This document shows positions 36,437-47,209 of a stretch of DNA of 64,000 bases, one piece after another. The position numbers and the translations under genes were made by a program. A model generated the notes under the pieces. That model had not been told where the DNA came from and searched no databases. It worked only from the letters and a program-made list of their open reading frames with translations. Within the stretch, counting starts at the first letter, position 1. Each line of letters starts with the position of its first letter. Source of the stretch: Varroa destructor (taxonomy: Eukaryota; Arthropoda; Arachnida; Mesostigmata; Varroidae); contig NW_019211459.1 of assembly GCF_002443255.2 (NCBI RefSeq), forward strand, positions 24,633,388 through 24,697,387, written 5' to 3'.

Positions 36437-36661
36437 ATGAGACAGCGTAGCCTCGAGATACAAATGGCATTCCGGCTGTGCATGGGCCATGACCTCGACA
36501 TTGAAGCTGACTCCTTGCACACGAGTTCCCTTCATCCGCACGGTGTGGCGAAGTCCGATTCGCCCCCTGTCTCGCCCGTGCCCTCGCATGATTCACGCTC
36601 ACCCCTACAACAACCCCCCAATGCGTCTCGTACAACATACAAACAAGCATCAAAGCACTGA
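36437..36661 (+). CDS. Candidate small ORF of 74 aa, disordered and Ser/Pro-rich
   Basis: An ATG at 36437 (A at -3) opens 74 codons beginning MRQRSLEIQMAFRLCMGHDL. A Ser/Pro-rich tail, SDSPPVSPVPSHDSRSPLQ, is typical of disordered coding sequence. The frame is also open for 16 codons upstream of the ATG, back to a TGA at 36386-36388. It lies in a GC-rich block at 36.3-37.1 kb where several frames are open, which weakens the case. No family is recognised. Confidence 0.22.
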   Translation: MRQRSLEIQMAFRLCMGHDLDIEADSLHTSSLHPHGVAKSDSPPVSPVPSHDSRSPLQQPPNASRTTYKQASKH

Positions 36662-36699
36662 TACGCGACAGTTCGACACCGGTCCTAGCGTTCGACGGA

Positions 36700-38850
36700 T
36701 GGAGTGATTGAGATGCAGTTCAATTCGCGGAAGTTTCTTGTCAGGCCCAGTCCAGCAGTGAAGCGCGTACTCGATCAACCTCGTACTCGTAGCTGCCGCC
36801 GTGACCGCGAGTTAGCCAACCGTCGAAGAGTCATCGATAACCTCGCTCTCGTACAGTGCAAATGAAAAAGCAGCAGAACATCAGAGCGAACGCCACTGGA
36901 GAAATACGCACGTACCGATAGCAGGAAGTGGATCGGCTGACCTACAAATAGTAATGGCGGTGACCTGCTATTCTGCCCGGGTTCAACCCGGCCACATCTG
37001 CTCACCCATATTAGATGTGACGGGGACACTTTTTCCAATTATACGAATTTACTGCAACTCAAAGCTGCCGGTCTCGCATGGAAAGCCTGCCTGTGAGTGC
37101 TCGTATCTTTCCGTCACGTTGTCCAGAAAGTGGAAACAATTTGTTCAACGGAAATCTGGTATAGGGCAAATTCTTTGAAATTACAGGTGACAAACGTTAA
37201 TAGGAGTAGCGAAATCCGGCAATGGCGCATTTGACAGGATTCTAAGTAGAGAAAAGTATTGATTTGACATTAAATAATTCAATATATTGACAAATTCTTC
37301 TTTAGAGTTAACATAGCTAAATATCAAATAGCTTATTCGACGATTCATGTGAGATTAGAAACTCTGAACACGTCACCGGTGGCACGTTAAATTCTATTTT
37401 AGGTAGGACCGTCGGACCGTCTAAATTAATGCCTAACGACAGTAAAACGTGAAGCAGCTATTTGCAATCGGTCAAACGACACAAATTTCCAGTAATTGGT
37501 CCTTGTTCGACGGCCTGATCCCCCGGCCCATCAACATGAGGCTATGACCCAGTCGGACATGGCGACATTCGCAAAGCTCCAAAGTTTGGCAGCCTGCACT
37601 CGGTAAGCCGACCTTGAGCTGCTTAGAACGGCTTCCGGGCGGATGGTAGCGATACCGTCCCCTGTACGTTGTGACTTAAGTATATATACTTTTTGTTATA
37701 TACCTATAATTATACGTTTTTAAGCGGCATTCACATACAATATGGTCAGTTCAGGGCCTTGTGTAATTGTAATTGGGGAATACAAGCCAACTACCGGCAG
37801 AACGGAACAATAGCGTACAGATTTAGATATTCGTTTAGACTCTTGTGTTTTTCTTTTCGTTTTTCTCAATCGCAATTTATCATAAATAACGTTCATAGTA
37901 ATGGATTTTTCAAAAACGCATGGAAAAACTAACGAGAAGTTATACACTTGGCAATATAAAATGCCAATCGAGCAATATTTCCGAAGTCCTGTATTTCCGG
38001 AACGATACATGGGATATTTACGAATCATCCGGTAATGTATCACGCTTGTATGAATTTTGCTGTGATCTAATACCTTCCTGTACACGTTCAGGAAGCGGTT
38101 TTTGCGTGAGGACCCGACACGTAAACCCCCATCTCAATGTGTGGGATTGCGTATCAGGTACCTTGCTATGCATCGACAGTAATAATTTTTCAGGACATTA
38201 TCGATTAGAGCTGACATAGAAAGAGCTAGTCCCCAATGCGTGCGGTGTTCTCAGGGCTATAAAGAACTATATAAGGCCAAGCAGGTATTATTCCTTCGAT
38301 CCTATAGAGGCAAGTTGATAGAATATTACTCGACTGCTAATTGAAATATTCACGTTTAACCTTTCAAAGGCCCGACATTACCATACGCTATCCTATTTTT
38401 GCAACGCAAAATTATAACACCCATCATCTGCTTGCAGTTTATTCAAGCTTAGCTCCTATAGGTCGTAGGGGCATGCTGTTATGCAAACCCACTTGTAGTA
38501 CTTTTGGCTTCTTCAAATTTAATTTTCGCCTTGAAGTATAAAATGTTTATTTTATAGCGTGCCATATACAGATATGGTATTTCTAGACGGACCGAAAGAT
38601 CTGCGGCGTGAATACTGATAGCAGTTATATCAACGCCTCGACTTCTTTCTTCCATGCTGAGGGTACGAAGTGCTTGAGTGTACCTATTACGCCTCGATAG
38701 ACTCGAACACTTCTACAGGTGCCTTTTACATTACTGACATTGAAAAAAAATAATATCTTGGAAAGTCCTTTACTAAATATGTTTCAGCTGAATAAGCCGA
38801 AACATTTTTCATATAGATTTGATGGTTTTTCAAGCCGATACATCTTAAAT
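36700..38850. other. Mixed non-coding stretch
   Basis: A 121-codon minus frame (37720-38085) and a 99-codon + frame overlap in AT-rich DNA without coding character. No gene was found. Confidence 0.4.
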
Positions 38851-38882
38851 CGTCGGTATTGACAACTGTTCGATTGTGCGCA

Positions 38883-39332
38883 ATGGAATGCGGCGGTTCC
38901 CTTGGCCCCGGATTGTTTCGTTTTCTCATTTGCCCTCTCCGTTCCTATTTAGCTTTCGCTCTCTACCTCCGCGTTTGCCTCTATGTACTAGTATCTGAAG
39001 GTACCTGCTCAGTCCCCAGACTTTTACAGCTCTTCGGATCTGCGGATTCGAGGGCCGCCTTCGAACATCCGCTTCCGCCAGCAATAGCCGTTTCCATCAG
39101 ATCTCACTCTGATAGCCCCGCAGCAACTCTCGGCTTTCTTTCAAGCCTTCTGTTCAAGCTATCGTCTACAGGACCATCTAGGCCACATAGATCTCGCCCT
39201 CCCTATGCGTACAAGCCGCCTTTTGAAATTGAGCGCCCCTCTGCACAACAGCACTCGACTGCGTGTTGGCCATCCCGTCGACTAAGCTCGATCTTCGATC
39301 TCAGTTCAACCAGAACAGGGTGTTCGGAATAG
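38883..39332 (+). CDS. Candidate ORF of 149 aa with an N-terminal hydrophobic stretch, unidentified
   Basis: An ATG at 38883 (context gcaATGG, G at -3 and G at +4) opens 149 codons. Residues 11-40 are hydrophobic (LFRFLICPLRSYLAFALYLR and on), possibly a membrane segment or signal anchor. The remainder is Ser/Pro/Arg-rich. The coding strand is pyrimidine-rich, which suppresses stop codons by composition alone, so the length is weak evidence. Confidence 0.18.
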   Translation: MECGGSLGPGLFRFLICPLRSYLAFALYLRVCLYVLVSEGTCSVPRLLQLFGSADSRAAFEHPLPPAIAVSIRSHSDSPAATLGFLSSLLFKLSSTGPSRPHRSRPPYAYKPPFEIERPSAQQHSTACWPSRRLSSIFDLSSTRTGCSE

Positions 39333-39842
39333 CGGGGTTGCTTTTCTGGCCTATACCTCGTCATTTACGATGCCCTTAGCCCCATCTGGGTTAACATACA
39401 CGAGCGCAGCACATAAACTCACCCATCCCAACGTACACAGACACAGATATACGCAGTCGCATATCGACCCACATATTCGCAAGTATTCGCGAGAGCCTCT
39501 ACCGCAGAGAAGAAGCAGGTTGCGTTAAACCTGCATGTATCCTGCTCTATCATGGCCGGCCCCAATGCTAGTAACTGGCAAACGGTTAGCGAATCAACCC
39601 GCGTGTAGAGTCGAGACTCACTGAGACCTCAGCTATAGCAGCCGCTGTTGTTGTCGCCGTCGTCGCGCCCGTCATCCGATAACCGATCAGACATCGGCGA
39701 TCAGATCGGCTGCGGATCGACTAGTCATGCTTCTTATCCGCGCATGCTCGAATTTACATTAGATTGCTTAGGTGGTAGGTTGTTTTCGCTATTCGAGCCG
39801 TTGATCGGCGCTCGTACGTAGACGAAGCACATCTCCACATCG

Positions 39843-40118
39843 ATGAACACGGCGGAGTCTGAAGCAGCAGCGGCAGTGGGCCCTCCGAGCCCCGTTCAAC
39901 CCGTGAGGACCAACAGGAAACACTTCGATGTTTGCGACCGCACAGGTGATAGCAACAATGGCGTGGATATTTTTTTCTATCGGAATGTGTGGCCGTTGGC
40001 CAGAGTTCCCCTCTTAAGCAGAAGCAAGACGGGAGAAGTTGAAGTTACCGTAGCACAAGGGATGTGCAAGAGGGAACGACTGCTAGAGAACGACGATGAT
40101 GTCATGGAACGAAACTGA
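39843..40118 (+). CDS. Candidate first coding exon or 91-aa ORF, unidentified
   Basis: An ATG at 39843 opens MNTAESEAAAAVGPPSPVQP and continues for 91 codons to a TGA. A good donor, CACAG|GTGATAG, at 39945/39946 would make a 103-base first exon encoding 34 residues plus one base. The 200 bases before it are GC-rich with repeated GATC-containing motifs, as expected of a promoter and 5' UTR. The Ala/Pro-rich start is typical of the N-terminus of a larger protein. The downstream exon would lie beyond 40 kb and was not identified. Confidence 0.3.
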   Translation: MNTAESEAAAAVGPPSPVQPVRTNRKHFDVCDRTGDSNNGVDIFFYRNVWPLARVPLLSRSKTGEVEVTVAQGMCKRERLLENDDDVMERN

Positions 40119-40119
40119 A

Positions 40120-41460
40120 TTACGAAATTCTACTCACATGGTACTAAAATAAGATTGTATTATAACGTCAGTATAGCAACCAGCTGATGGATAAAAAAGC
40201 ACGCAGTAAAGTAAGCCAGGTCCACATGGGCCGGCCATGGTGGGATGTCGTCAAACAATGATGATACCTCGGACCGTGGCCACGGACAGTGGCCTTTGTT
40301 ATCATGTGCGATGCCCATATTGGTTTAGATTAGAAATTTAGGCTCGTTCAATAATAAGTGATTTTTACAACTTATTACAGCACATAGGTTTCTGTCTAAT
40401 TTTTCTAGTTTGATATGTGCATGGCTATGTGCTTCAGTATGCGTATATTTGATATTAACGTCTCGAGCTGGTCTGAAAGAAGGATTTGTTTATTTTCTGA
40501 CAATATTATATTCTAACGTGTCTTTGTTGTAGAGGTGTAATAACTATGCTAGACGAAAGCTGTTTCACTTTACAGATTCAAAAAAAAAAAAACCTAAATA
40601 TTGTTTGCACTACTAGTAGAATTGTTGTAAGCAATAATAGTAATAATAATTGACAAAATCGAAAACAGCAATGTATTATGATTGCTTAAAAGAAACAGGC
40701 ATGAATCTGCTATCGACGCTGGTCACTTTGCCTAACGGATAAGATGCTGGTGGTATATCAGAATGAGCGGACCAATGTTACCAACTCATCTTAGTATCGT
40801 GAGCAGAATATTTTTTCTCGTCTATTTATTTACAATGATAAACTATCAAAATTGTGCCTATATTGAAGATCTATGAGATGAAAACACGTCCAATAAGCTC
40901 AGTTCATCAGTGACTCAACGTGCAGGTCCAATGAAGGTATGCAAACAGAAACGGCAATAGGCAAGAGCACTACGAGGCAACAGTCACAGTAGTAAGGTGG
41001 ATATGTATTATAACAATATTATTATATTTATGTTCTCATTGTGACGAAACGTATATGGAGAAAGTGACTGGAACGGCCATCACTAATTCAAACCATTGTT
41101 ATATATATATATATATATATATCATGCATACTGAGAATTAACACAGACTATATTGAATGGTAAAAATGATTTTCACCAACGCCAGCAGCACCACCAGCGT
41201 TGTGAAGACCGAAATAGCAAGACTAGCGCCACATAGAATTGGTGTACTTAACACCTTACTTGGTCAGACCAATCTTTCGAACTACGTTAGCTCCTTCCAT
41301 AGTACCAACCGACTCTATCCCCGCGTCGTTGTGGTCCCCTTTGTGGCTTCGATTCTCATTTCGTTAAGTCCTCTCCCGTAGTGGTCTGCCCCTTTTGCGC
41401 TGAACGACCGCTAGTTTCGATCGTTTCTATTCGTCGTATTCGCGCGGTTTGCAGAGTCGC
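40120..41460. other. Non-coding AT-rich stretch
   Basis: Contains a 12-base palindrome ccgtggccacgg near 40274, an A-run near 40579 and the AT repeat at 41.1 kb. A 74-codon ATG frame at 41157-41381 has no recognisable feature. Confidence 0.4.
41100..41122. repeat. AT dinucleotide microsatellite
   Basis: (TA)11 with one extra T. Confidence 0.95.
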
Positions 41461-41468
41461 ATAAGTGG

Positions 41469-41763
41469 CTAGCGGTCGAGCAGATTTTTCGCCTCTCCCT
41501 GTGACATATCCTTCACTGGGGCGGCCCTGGCTTCTTGATTCAGTCTCTCCTCTTCCTGATCTGAGCTAGCAGCTTCAAATTCCCCTTCTTTTCCGTCGCC
41601 AGGAAAAGTGGGCCAGCTCGGTGCTCTTCGGGCAGCGATCCTTGTGGCTGTTCCGGTTGATCGGGGACTCCTCAAGGATCTCGTCGTCGTCATTGGATTC
41701 GTAAGGCCAATCAGAAAGGCCTGTGGCGAGCTGTATCAGCGTACTGTACTCGGATCTTAGTGA
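41469..41763 (-). pseudogene. Frameshifted continuation of the candidate secreted ORF (two further frames)
   Basis: One frame is open from 41763 to 41575 without an ATG and reads SEYSTLIQLATGLSDWPYES and then an acidic NDDDEILEESP. It stops at TGA shortly after a run of A and G near 41595. Another frame, whose first ATG is at 41693, carries on to 41469 with acidic, Gln-rich sequence (GDGKEGEFEAASSDQEEERL). Read in order, the three frames would give one plausible protein of about 140 residues with two one-base shifts. This could be a decayed gene, assembly indels at homopolymers, or chance. Confidence 0.15.
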
Positions 41764-41887
41764 TTACTGGTCGTAGAAACTCGTAGGGGACACTTGGTGT
41801 CGTGTGGTCCACATCGACCGCTATGAGCCGTTTCTCGTAGAGAGCTAAGCAGGAAAACAGACATGCAGCCAACACCGCAGTCATCAT
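41711..41887 (-). CDS. Candidate secreted 58-aa peptide or first exon with a signal-peptide-like start
   Basis: Tandem ATGs at 41887 and 41884 (the second with A at -3) open MMTAVLAACLFSCLALYEKR, a short hydrophobic core of the kind found in signal peptides, followed by a polar region with VDVDHTTPSVPYEFL. The frame stops at TGA 41711-41713. From about 41760 a second frame on the same strand takes over with equally protein-like sequence, so this may be the 5' part of a longer gene interrupted by a frameshift. A pyrimidine-rich run lies about 80 bases upstream on this strand. No family is recognised. Confidence 0.25.
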   Translation of the reverse strand: MMTAVLAACLFSCLALYEKRLIAVDVDHTTPSVPYEFLRPVITKIRVQYADTARHRPF

Positions 41888-41899
41888 TGGAAATCGTCA

Positions 41900-44800
41900 A
41901 ACGAAAGGGGCTTGAGCAGACTCAGCGCGCTCGATCAGCTCAGAGTTGCGGGGAAAAAAGAGGTAGAGAAGAGGCCGATTCGTAAGCCGACTTCATAGGA
42001 CACCGACACGAGAGATCAGCAGCCAGAGGTGGCCACTAAAGCGGGCTGCGCCCACTTTGCGACCACCCTGCCGCTGGTGGTCTTCTGGTCCCGGCGTTTT
42101 CCCTTGATGAAGAGATATAAAGATACAGCAAGCGCAAGAAGATATTGCACGAATTCTGCTGCTGCTTTCGTCGTCGCTCCAGCCGACTTTCTTCATCTTA
42201 TGCAACCATGTCTATGTGGGGGTGATGCCTATGCTATGCGGACCCCCACCGGTGGTTTCAGATGTGAAGCTGGCCAAGGTGCAAGTGGAGACTAGGGCCA
42301 AGCATACGGCAAAGTGTCTACGCGTATGGAGGTGGTGTGAGTATGCCCCAGCAGCCGTTTGTGGCCTTACTACCCTCGAATAGTAGAGCCTATCGGAGGT
42401 ATCCGTGTTATCGGAAATAACACCCTCCGTAGCTTCATGGTCCCGTCCCGATCCTGCTGGACACTTGTATATGCACATGGTATGCAATATGCATGCGGCA
42501 CCACTTGTGCATGGCTGTAGCACCTTCGTACCAAGTTAACATTCATCCCTGTGATTAGGTTTATTCCGGGTTGAAATATTTGAAAAAGTGCTAGTGAAAC
42601 TTCACTACTAGAGCGTAAGTACACGAAGTTAACGACATTCAGCCTAGTTCTGATCTATTTAGATTTAACAGCCAAATTATTCGTAAGTAACTCTCATTAG
42701 TCGCATGAATTGTGTACTATTTATGGATTGTTGGCGTCTCTGTATTTGATATATACGGTAATTCTATAGTGCAGTATTTGGACAAGTTACAAATTACCTA
42801 ATTATCTTTTATTTGTGTGAAACAGTACATTGTGAGACTGAGCGGTGAGGTCCACTTGAAAAAACCATATGTATTTCTCATTATAAATACATTTCGTGAC
42901 TGTTGGTCTGCTGTCGCATTGGTTAACATTCAGTGAACTTTATTCAATATCAATAAATCAAACAAATTTTGCCGCGTTTTTTGCCAAATTTTGTTTTTTT
43001 GAGTACTGTTTAGCAATTGACTACTCCATTCAGTTGCCTGCAATATGTGACTACCGTAAAAAAATTGCCGCGCTACGGTAAAACTGCGACTTTAACTTTT
43101 ATTTTTAGTTTATGGGCCGAGTTTGCCGAGATGCTATGTGTTGGCATTTTCCAAACCAGGCAACTAATGACATGTTGTTAATGATCCATCCTGATGCGAG
43201 TCTCTTAGCTGTCATAGCAGCACTCATTGATTCCTGCTCTCTTAGTAATTTCAGCGAGTTGTTTTTTGTTTTGATTTTACACGTTATATACTGTCTATTA
43301 AATATATATATTTTTTTTCATTGATATTTAATTAAAACAGGAATAGGAAAAGCGAGAAAAAGCCCTAAGTGTGTTCGAAGAACGGCGTTCCTCTGTTACT
43401 TAGAATTAAAATTATTCGCATCTACTACCCCCAGACATTTTTCAAACATGCAAGCTGATGCATTTTAACGAAAACACAGCAAACGTTTCAGTTTGTTTAT
43501 ACATTCATTTTACTATGACGAGATAACAGTGTAATCAATAGCTACAGCTATAGAGGCGCAGAATTATAGATATATAGAGAAAATCCCAGAGGGTGAAACA
43601 GCCTGGGTGCCGCATTCGTGAGGGCCTCTTCTAGTATAGTTCGTCAGATCTCATCATTTCCCGAAGTTTTGCAAATCCGACTAACGAGTTAGAAGGATTC
43701 GTCTTACCGAGACACCGCGACTACTTCACGACCATTACAATTGCAGGAACCCCACAGATTATATAGAACGAGCTTAATCGTTTAACCGGTGAAGTGGATC
43801 ATCAAGTTATGCTATGTTGAATGGCCATAGATTGTGCGGTGAGGAGAGCTACCGTAGCCAGGAATCTACAGCCATTATATACTCCTATATGTAGAGGGAA
43901 TGGACAATTCACTCTAAAAATATATTGATAAACATTTTGGTGAACTCTCAGTTTCACTACGAGATCATTATGACTGGTGTCTTCGGCTTTGTTTCATATG
44001 TTATTAAGGGACATAATAAATGTGTACACCTGTATTCTATCTACAAGGGAACACTTGATATCTATTTCGATGTAGACAATTCTCTTTATACTAATATACC
44101 AGAGACCGTATCTCCTTCACCTGGTAGCACGATAATTACCCGATAATTACGTGAGTGCCTCAAGGGCTCAAGAAGTGCGACCACTGTTGATACTAAACTG
44201 TGCCGCCCGATAATTTGTAATAATAATACATAAATAATATTAATTTTGCATCGGGCATCTTGACGCTAATGTGCAGGTGGCAGCTTGTGAGCCTCAATAA
44301 CCTCTGCTTAGGTCACGTCCTTTACATCTCTCAAGAGCAAGCTCCAATACACTTGATCCCACCCCACTTACTTGCAGTTCAGTTTTTCTAACTTTTTTTT
44401 TTCCTCAAAACTCAAACGCACGTCCGCGCAGAATGTAAATATTTAATGGGTATTAACCCTATCTTTGAATACGCGACATTTAACGACATAATTTACATAT
44501 TGTATTGTGAAGTTCCTATAGGATCAATCATTAATCAGTATGATTATGGCATAATAATATTGATTATCATATCCTTGTACCTTCTTTCTTTTCCTTAGCC
44601 TATCCCCTCTGTCCAGCGGCTCGCCACGCGTCTCTTACCGCGCCCTAGTATTACCCGATCACACGCTAGCTTCGCCCTATTCGTACTCGAATAACCTTAC
44701 CCCTCATTCAACCCCTCCAACTCAACATTTATCCATGAACAATTGACCATTCACTCTCGTTTAATCTGTGTTTGTGCGTTTCGTCATTGCTGCTTCCACT

Positions 44801-47040
44801 CCGGCTCGCCATCCACGATCTCATCTAGGTCGTCAACATACTCGACCAGCATTTCATCCTCAGTCATACACATACACCCGGATGCACTGAAAGACATATG
44901 CATCTCTTTACTTGCGAGCTTCTCAGCACAAACGTCCGTCTTCTTGCCTTCTCATTCGTGACCGTCCAACCCCTGGATCTCTTGCGCAGCCAGTTTTGGG
45001 CCTTCGACCTATAGTCATTCCATCTGGATAAACCTATCGTATATACGTAGCAGCTAGTGAGGCAACGGGAAAGCCTGGCAAGGTAAAAGAGGCTAGTCAG
45101 CAAGGATATGCTCGCGCGTTCGTTTGTATCTATCTGTGCCTGTCCGTAGGTCCGCGTTTATCGAGGTCTGCACGCACTGGCCTGGCTGATGTCCTGACAG
45201 ACAGAAGTACTGGCTATGGATCATCAGCCTCTTGAAGGCGACCTGCTTATTCCCTTGATAGTGACCGGGTTGGTAGTCTGTCCGATGGCAAAGGACGCTG
45301 AAGGGAAATTCGTTCCTATGTGGTATTATCGTAAACGAATAGCGAATATTAGACCGCTGCGGAGCTGATGGGGGTCTATCCGGCGACGTCACCAGGCTGA
45401 AGAACGAGTAGGACCGTAGGACAAAGAATGAAAGAAATGAATGAACGCGAATGAAGAAAGAGAAATAAAAAGAAACACAGGTAGAGACCAGACTAGGATG
45501 TTTCCTCCTGTGAGACGAGGCCACTCGACCCCCACCGTCTAGCCCGTATTACGATATACATACTAGCAGCCAATATAGAGCTAAGGATGCCTCTGTTAAC
45601 AACGAGGCAACTTTCGAGAGGCTTGATGCCGATCAAAGCTTGAGTCGAGCGTCGTAGTTAATATCATTGAAAGACCATGGAACAAGGAGGTGCCCAGTGT
45701 TCGGAAGCTACTGTGATATTGCTGCCCAGGAAGAAAAAGTCGAAAAGGGGGCAAAAATGTGCTCAATAGTAAATATATGCGCAATTTAAGTTGCAAGTTC
45801 GAAATAGAAAGCAAGCACTGTAATTATGGCTAAACAGCACGATCGTCACATGTAGTTGCAGGAACGTCCGAGTGTCCCGTGTTTTATATCTGCATAAGCA
45901 ATCCTGGCCAAATTTTTAGTTTGGTTAGCAACGTGCAACGATGGTATCCTACTGATAGATAAACAATAATGAAGGAAAGAAAGACATGAGCAGCAGCGTT
46001 ATCCCTAACGTTTTCATCACGAGTAACTGGGTGGCTGGAACTCCGGCAAGGGGCGGCAAAGGCCGTCTGCAAGAAAGACATACTCTTGTTCGACTTGGAC
46101 CGTGCTCTTTTCTGAGGCTTAACGGATGACTCCTCTTGGATGCCCCTTGGGCAGAAGAGCGAGACTAGCCGCCAAAGATGTCGAAGATGTAGGCTGCGAT
46201 ACGAGGATGCGGGATGCCATTACCGCGAGTCCTGTGAGGACTGTCGCTTGGGAGAACCGGGGAAGACAACCAAAAGAACTAACGCCAGTCTCTAGGGAGC
46301 GGATCAGCGTCAGGGTTATGGGGCCACCACATCATCTGTTCTAAGGCATGTGATCAGATCGCCCTGCGAAGGTAGCAATGTCATAAAGTCCACATAGAGA
46401 ACGATACATAAACATACAATTCACACAGGGAGTGGGGTATTGTGGGCCCTGGTCGTAACACGATTATATATCATACAAGAATGATCGTCTTGTTTTACAA
46501 TTTCACATTATCCAATAAGTACATTTATTATAACACATTGTATTATATATTAGGCTAGTACTAATTTATAATAGTTCCAGGTCGGACAGTTAATATTGCA
46601 GATATTTTTGTCCCTAGATGAATAAGTCTGCCGAAAAATCTCAACTGATGGTATATAGCAAGGTGAGCTCCACACATAACGCACATACTAATAGAGGTAT
46701 TAATAGTCAAGCTCAGATCCTTATGTCAACTCGTTAAATAATGTACTATGAATTAATTATGTATGTATGAATTAAAATAATGTACGTGTATATCACCAAA
46801 TTTTCAAGTGTATTGACAAATTTGACTTATGGGCTATTGATTTTAGCTCCATATTTCTATATGGCACACCATATAATATTAAATAACGCCGGCTTATTAT
46901 GGATCAGTTGGTTCTAAACAAAATAAAAATTGTCGGACTGAACTACTTCGTTGGAGACCATAATCGTTTCAAATTAAGAAAAAATATTCCTAATATGATC
47001 AAAGGACAAGAACGTGCCTAAATCTACTTAATTTCATTTT
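41900..47040. other. GC-rich flank then long AT-rich non-coding stretch
   Basis: GC-rich to about 42550 with frames open on both strands, then AT-rich. A 143-codon minus frame at 45093-45524 begins without ATG and reflects a pyrimidine-rich strand. A 65-codon ATG frame (45884-46081, minus) has a hydrophobic segment but no further support. Confidence 0.4.
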
Positions 47041-47044
47041 AAAG

Positions 47045-47057
47045 ATGGCGGCGATGG

Positions 47058-47088
<31 letters not shown>

Positions 47089-47203
47089 TGTCCGACTAAG
47101 TAGCGACATGAAATTTGTTCTGTCCACCGGCGAAAATCATACACAAGCGGCCACAATGCACGGAGTTCGCACTGGTCAACCCACATCGTCGTCCTTTAAT
47201 TGA
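47045..47203 (+). CDS. Candidate 52-aa ORF or first exon with TISU-like start and poly-Ala run
   Basis: An ATG at 47045 lies in AAAGATGGCGGC, which matches 11 of 12 positions of the TISU initiator (SAASATGGCGGC), an element that is also a YY1-type site and acts with very short 5' leaders. The frame reads MAAMV, then ten Ala, nine of them from the CAG repeat read as GCA, then VRLSSDMKFVLSTGENHTQ, and stops at TGA 47201-47203. Upstream sequence is AT-rich and the change to GC-rich is abrupt at the ATG. No clear splice donor was found before the stop. Confidence 0.25.
47061..47087 (+). repeat. (CAG)9 microsatellite
   Basis: Nine uninterrupted CAG units. In the candidate ORF starting at 47045 the repeat is read as GCA and encodes alanine. 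Confidence 0.97.
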
Positions 47204-47209
47204 GTAGGT

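Noticed and set aside
36975..36995. tRNA B-box-like cgggttcaacccgg
   Set aside because: The T-arm-like hairpin has no matching acceptor or D arm upstream.
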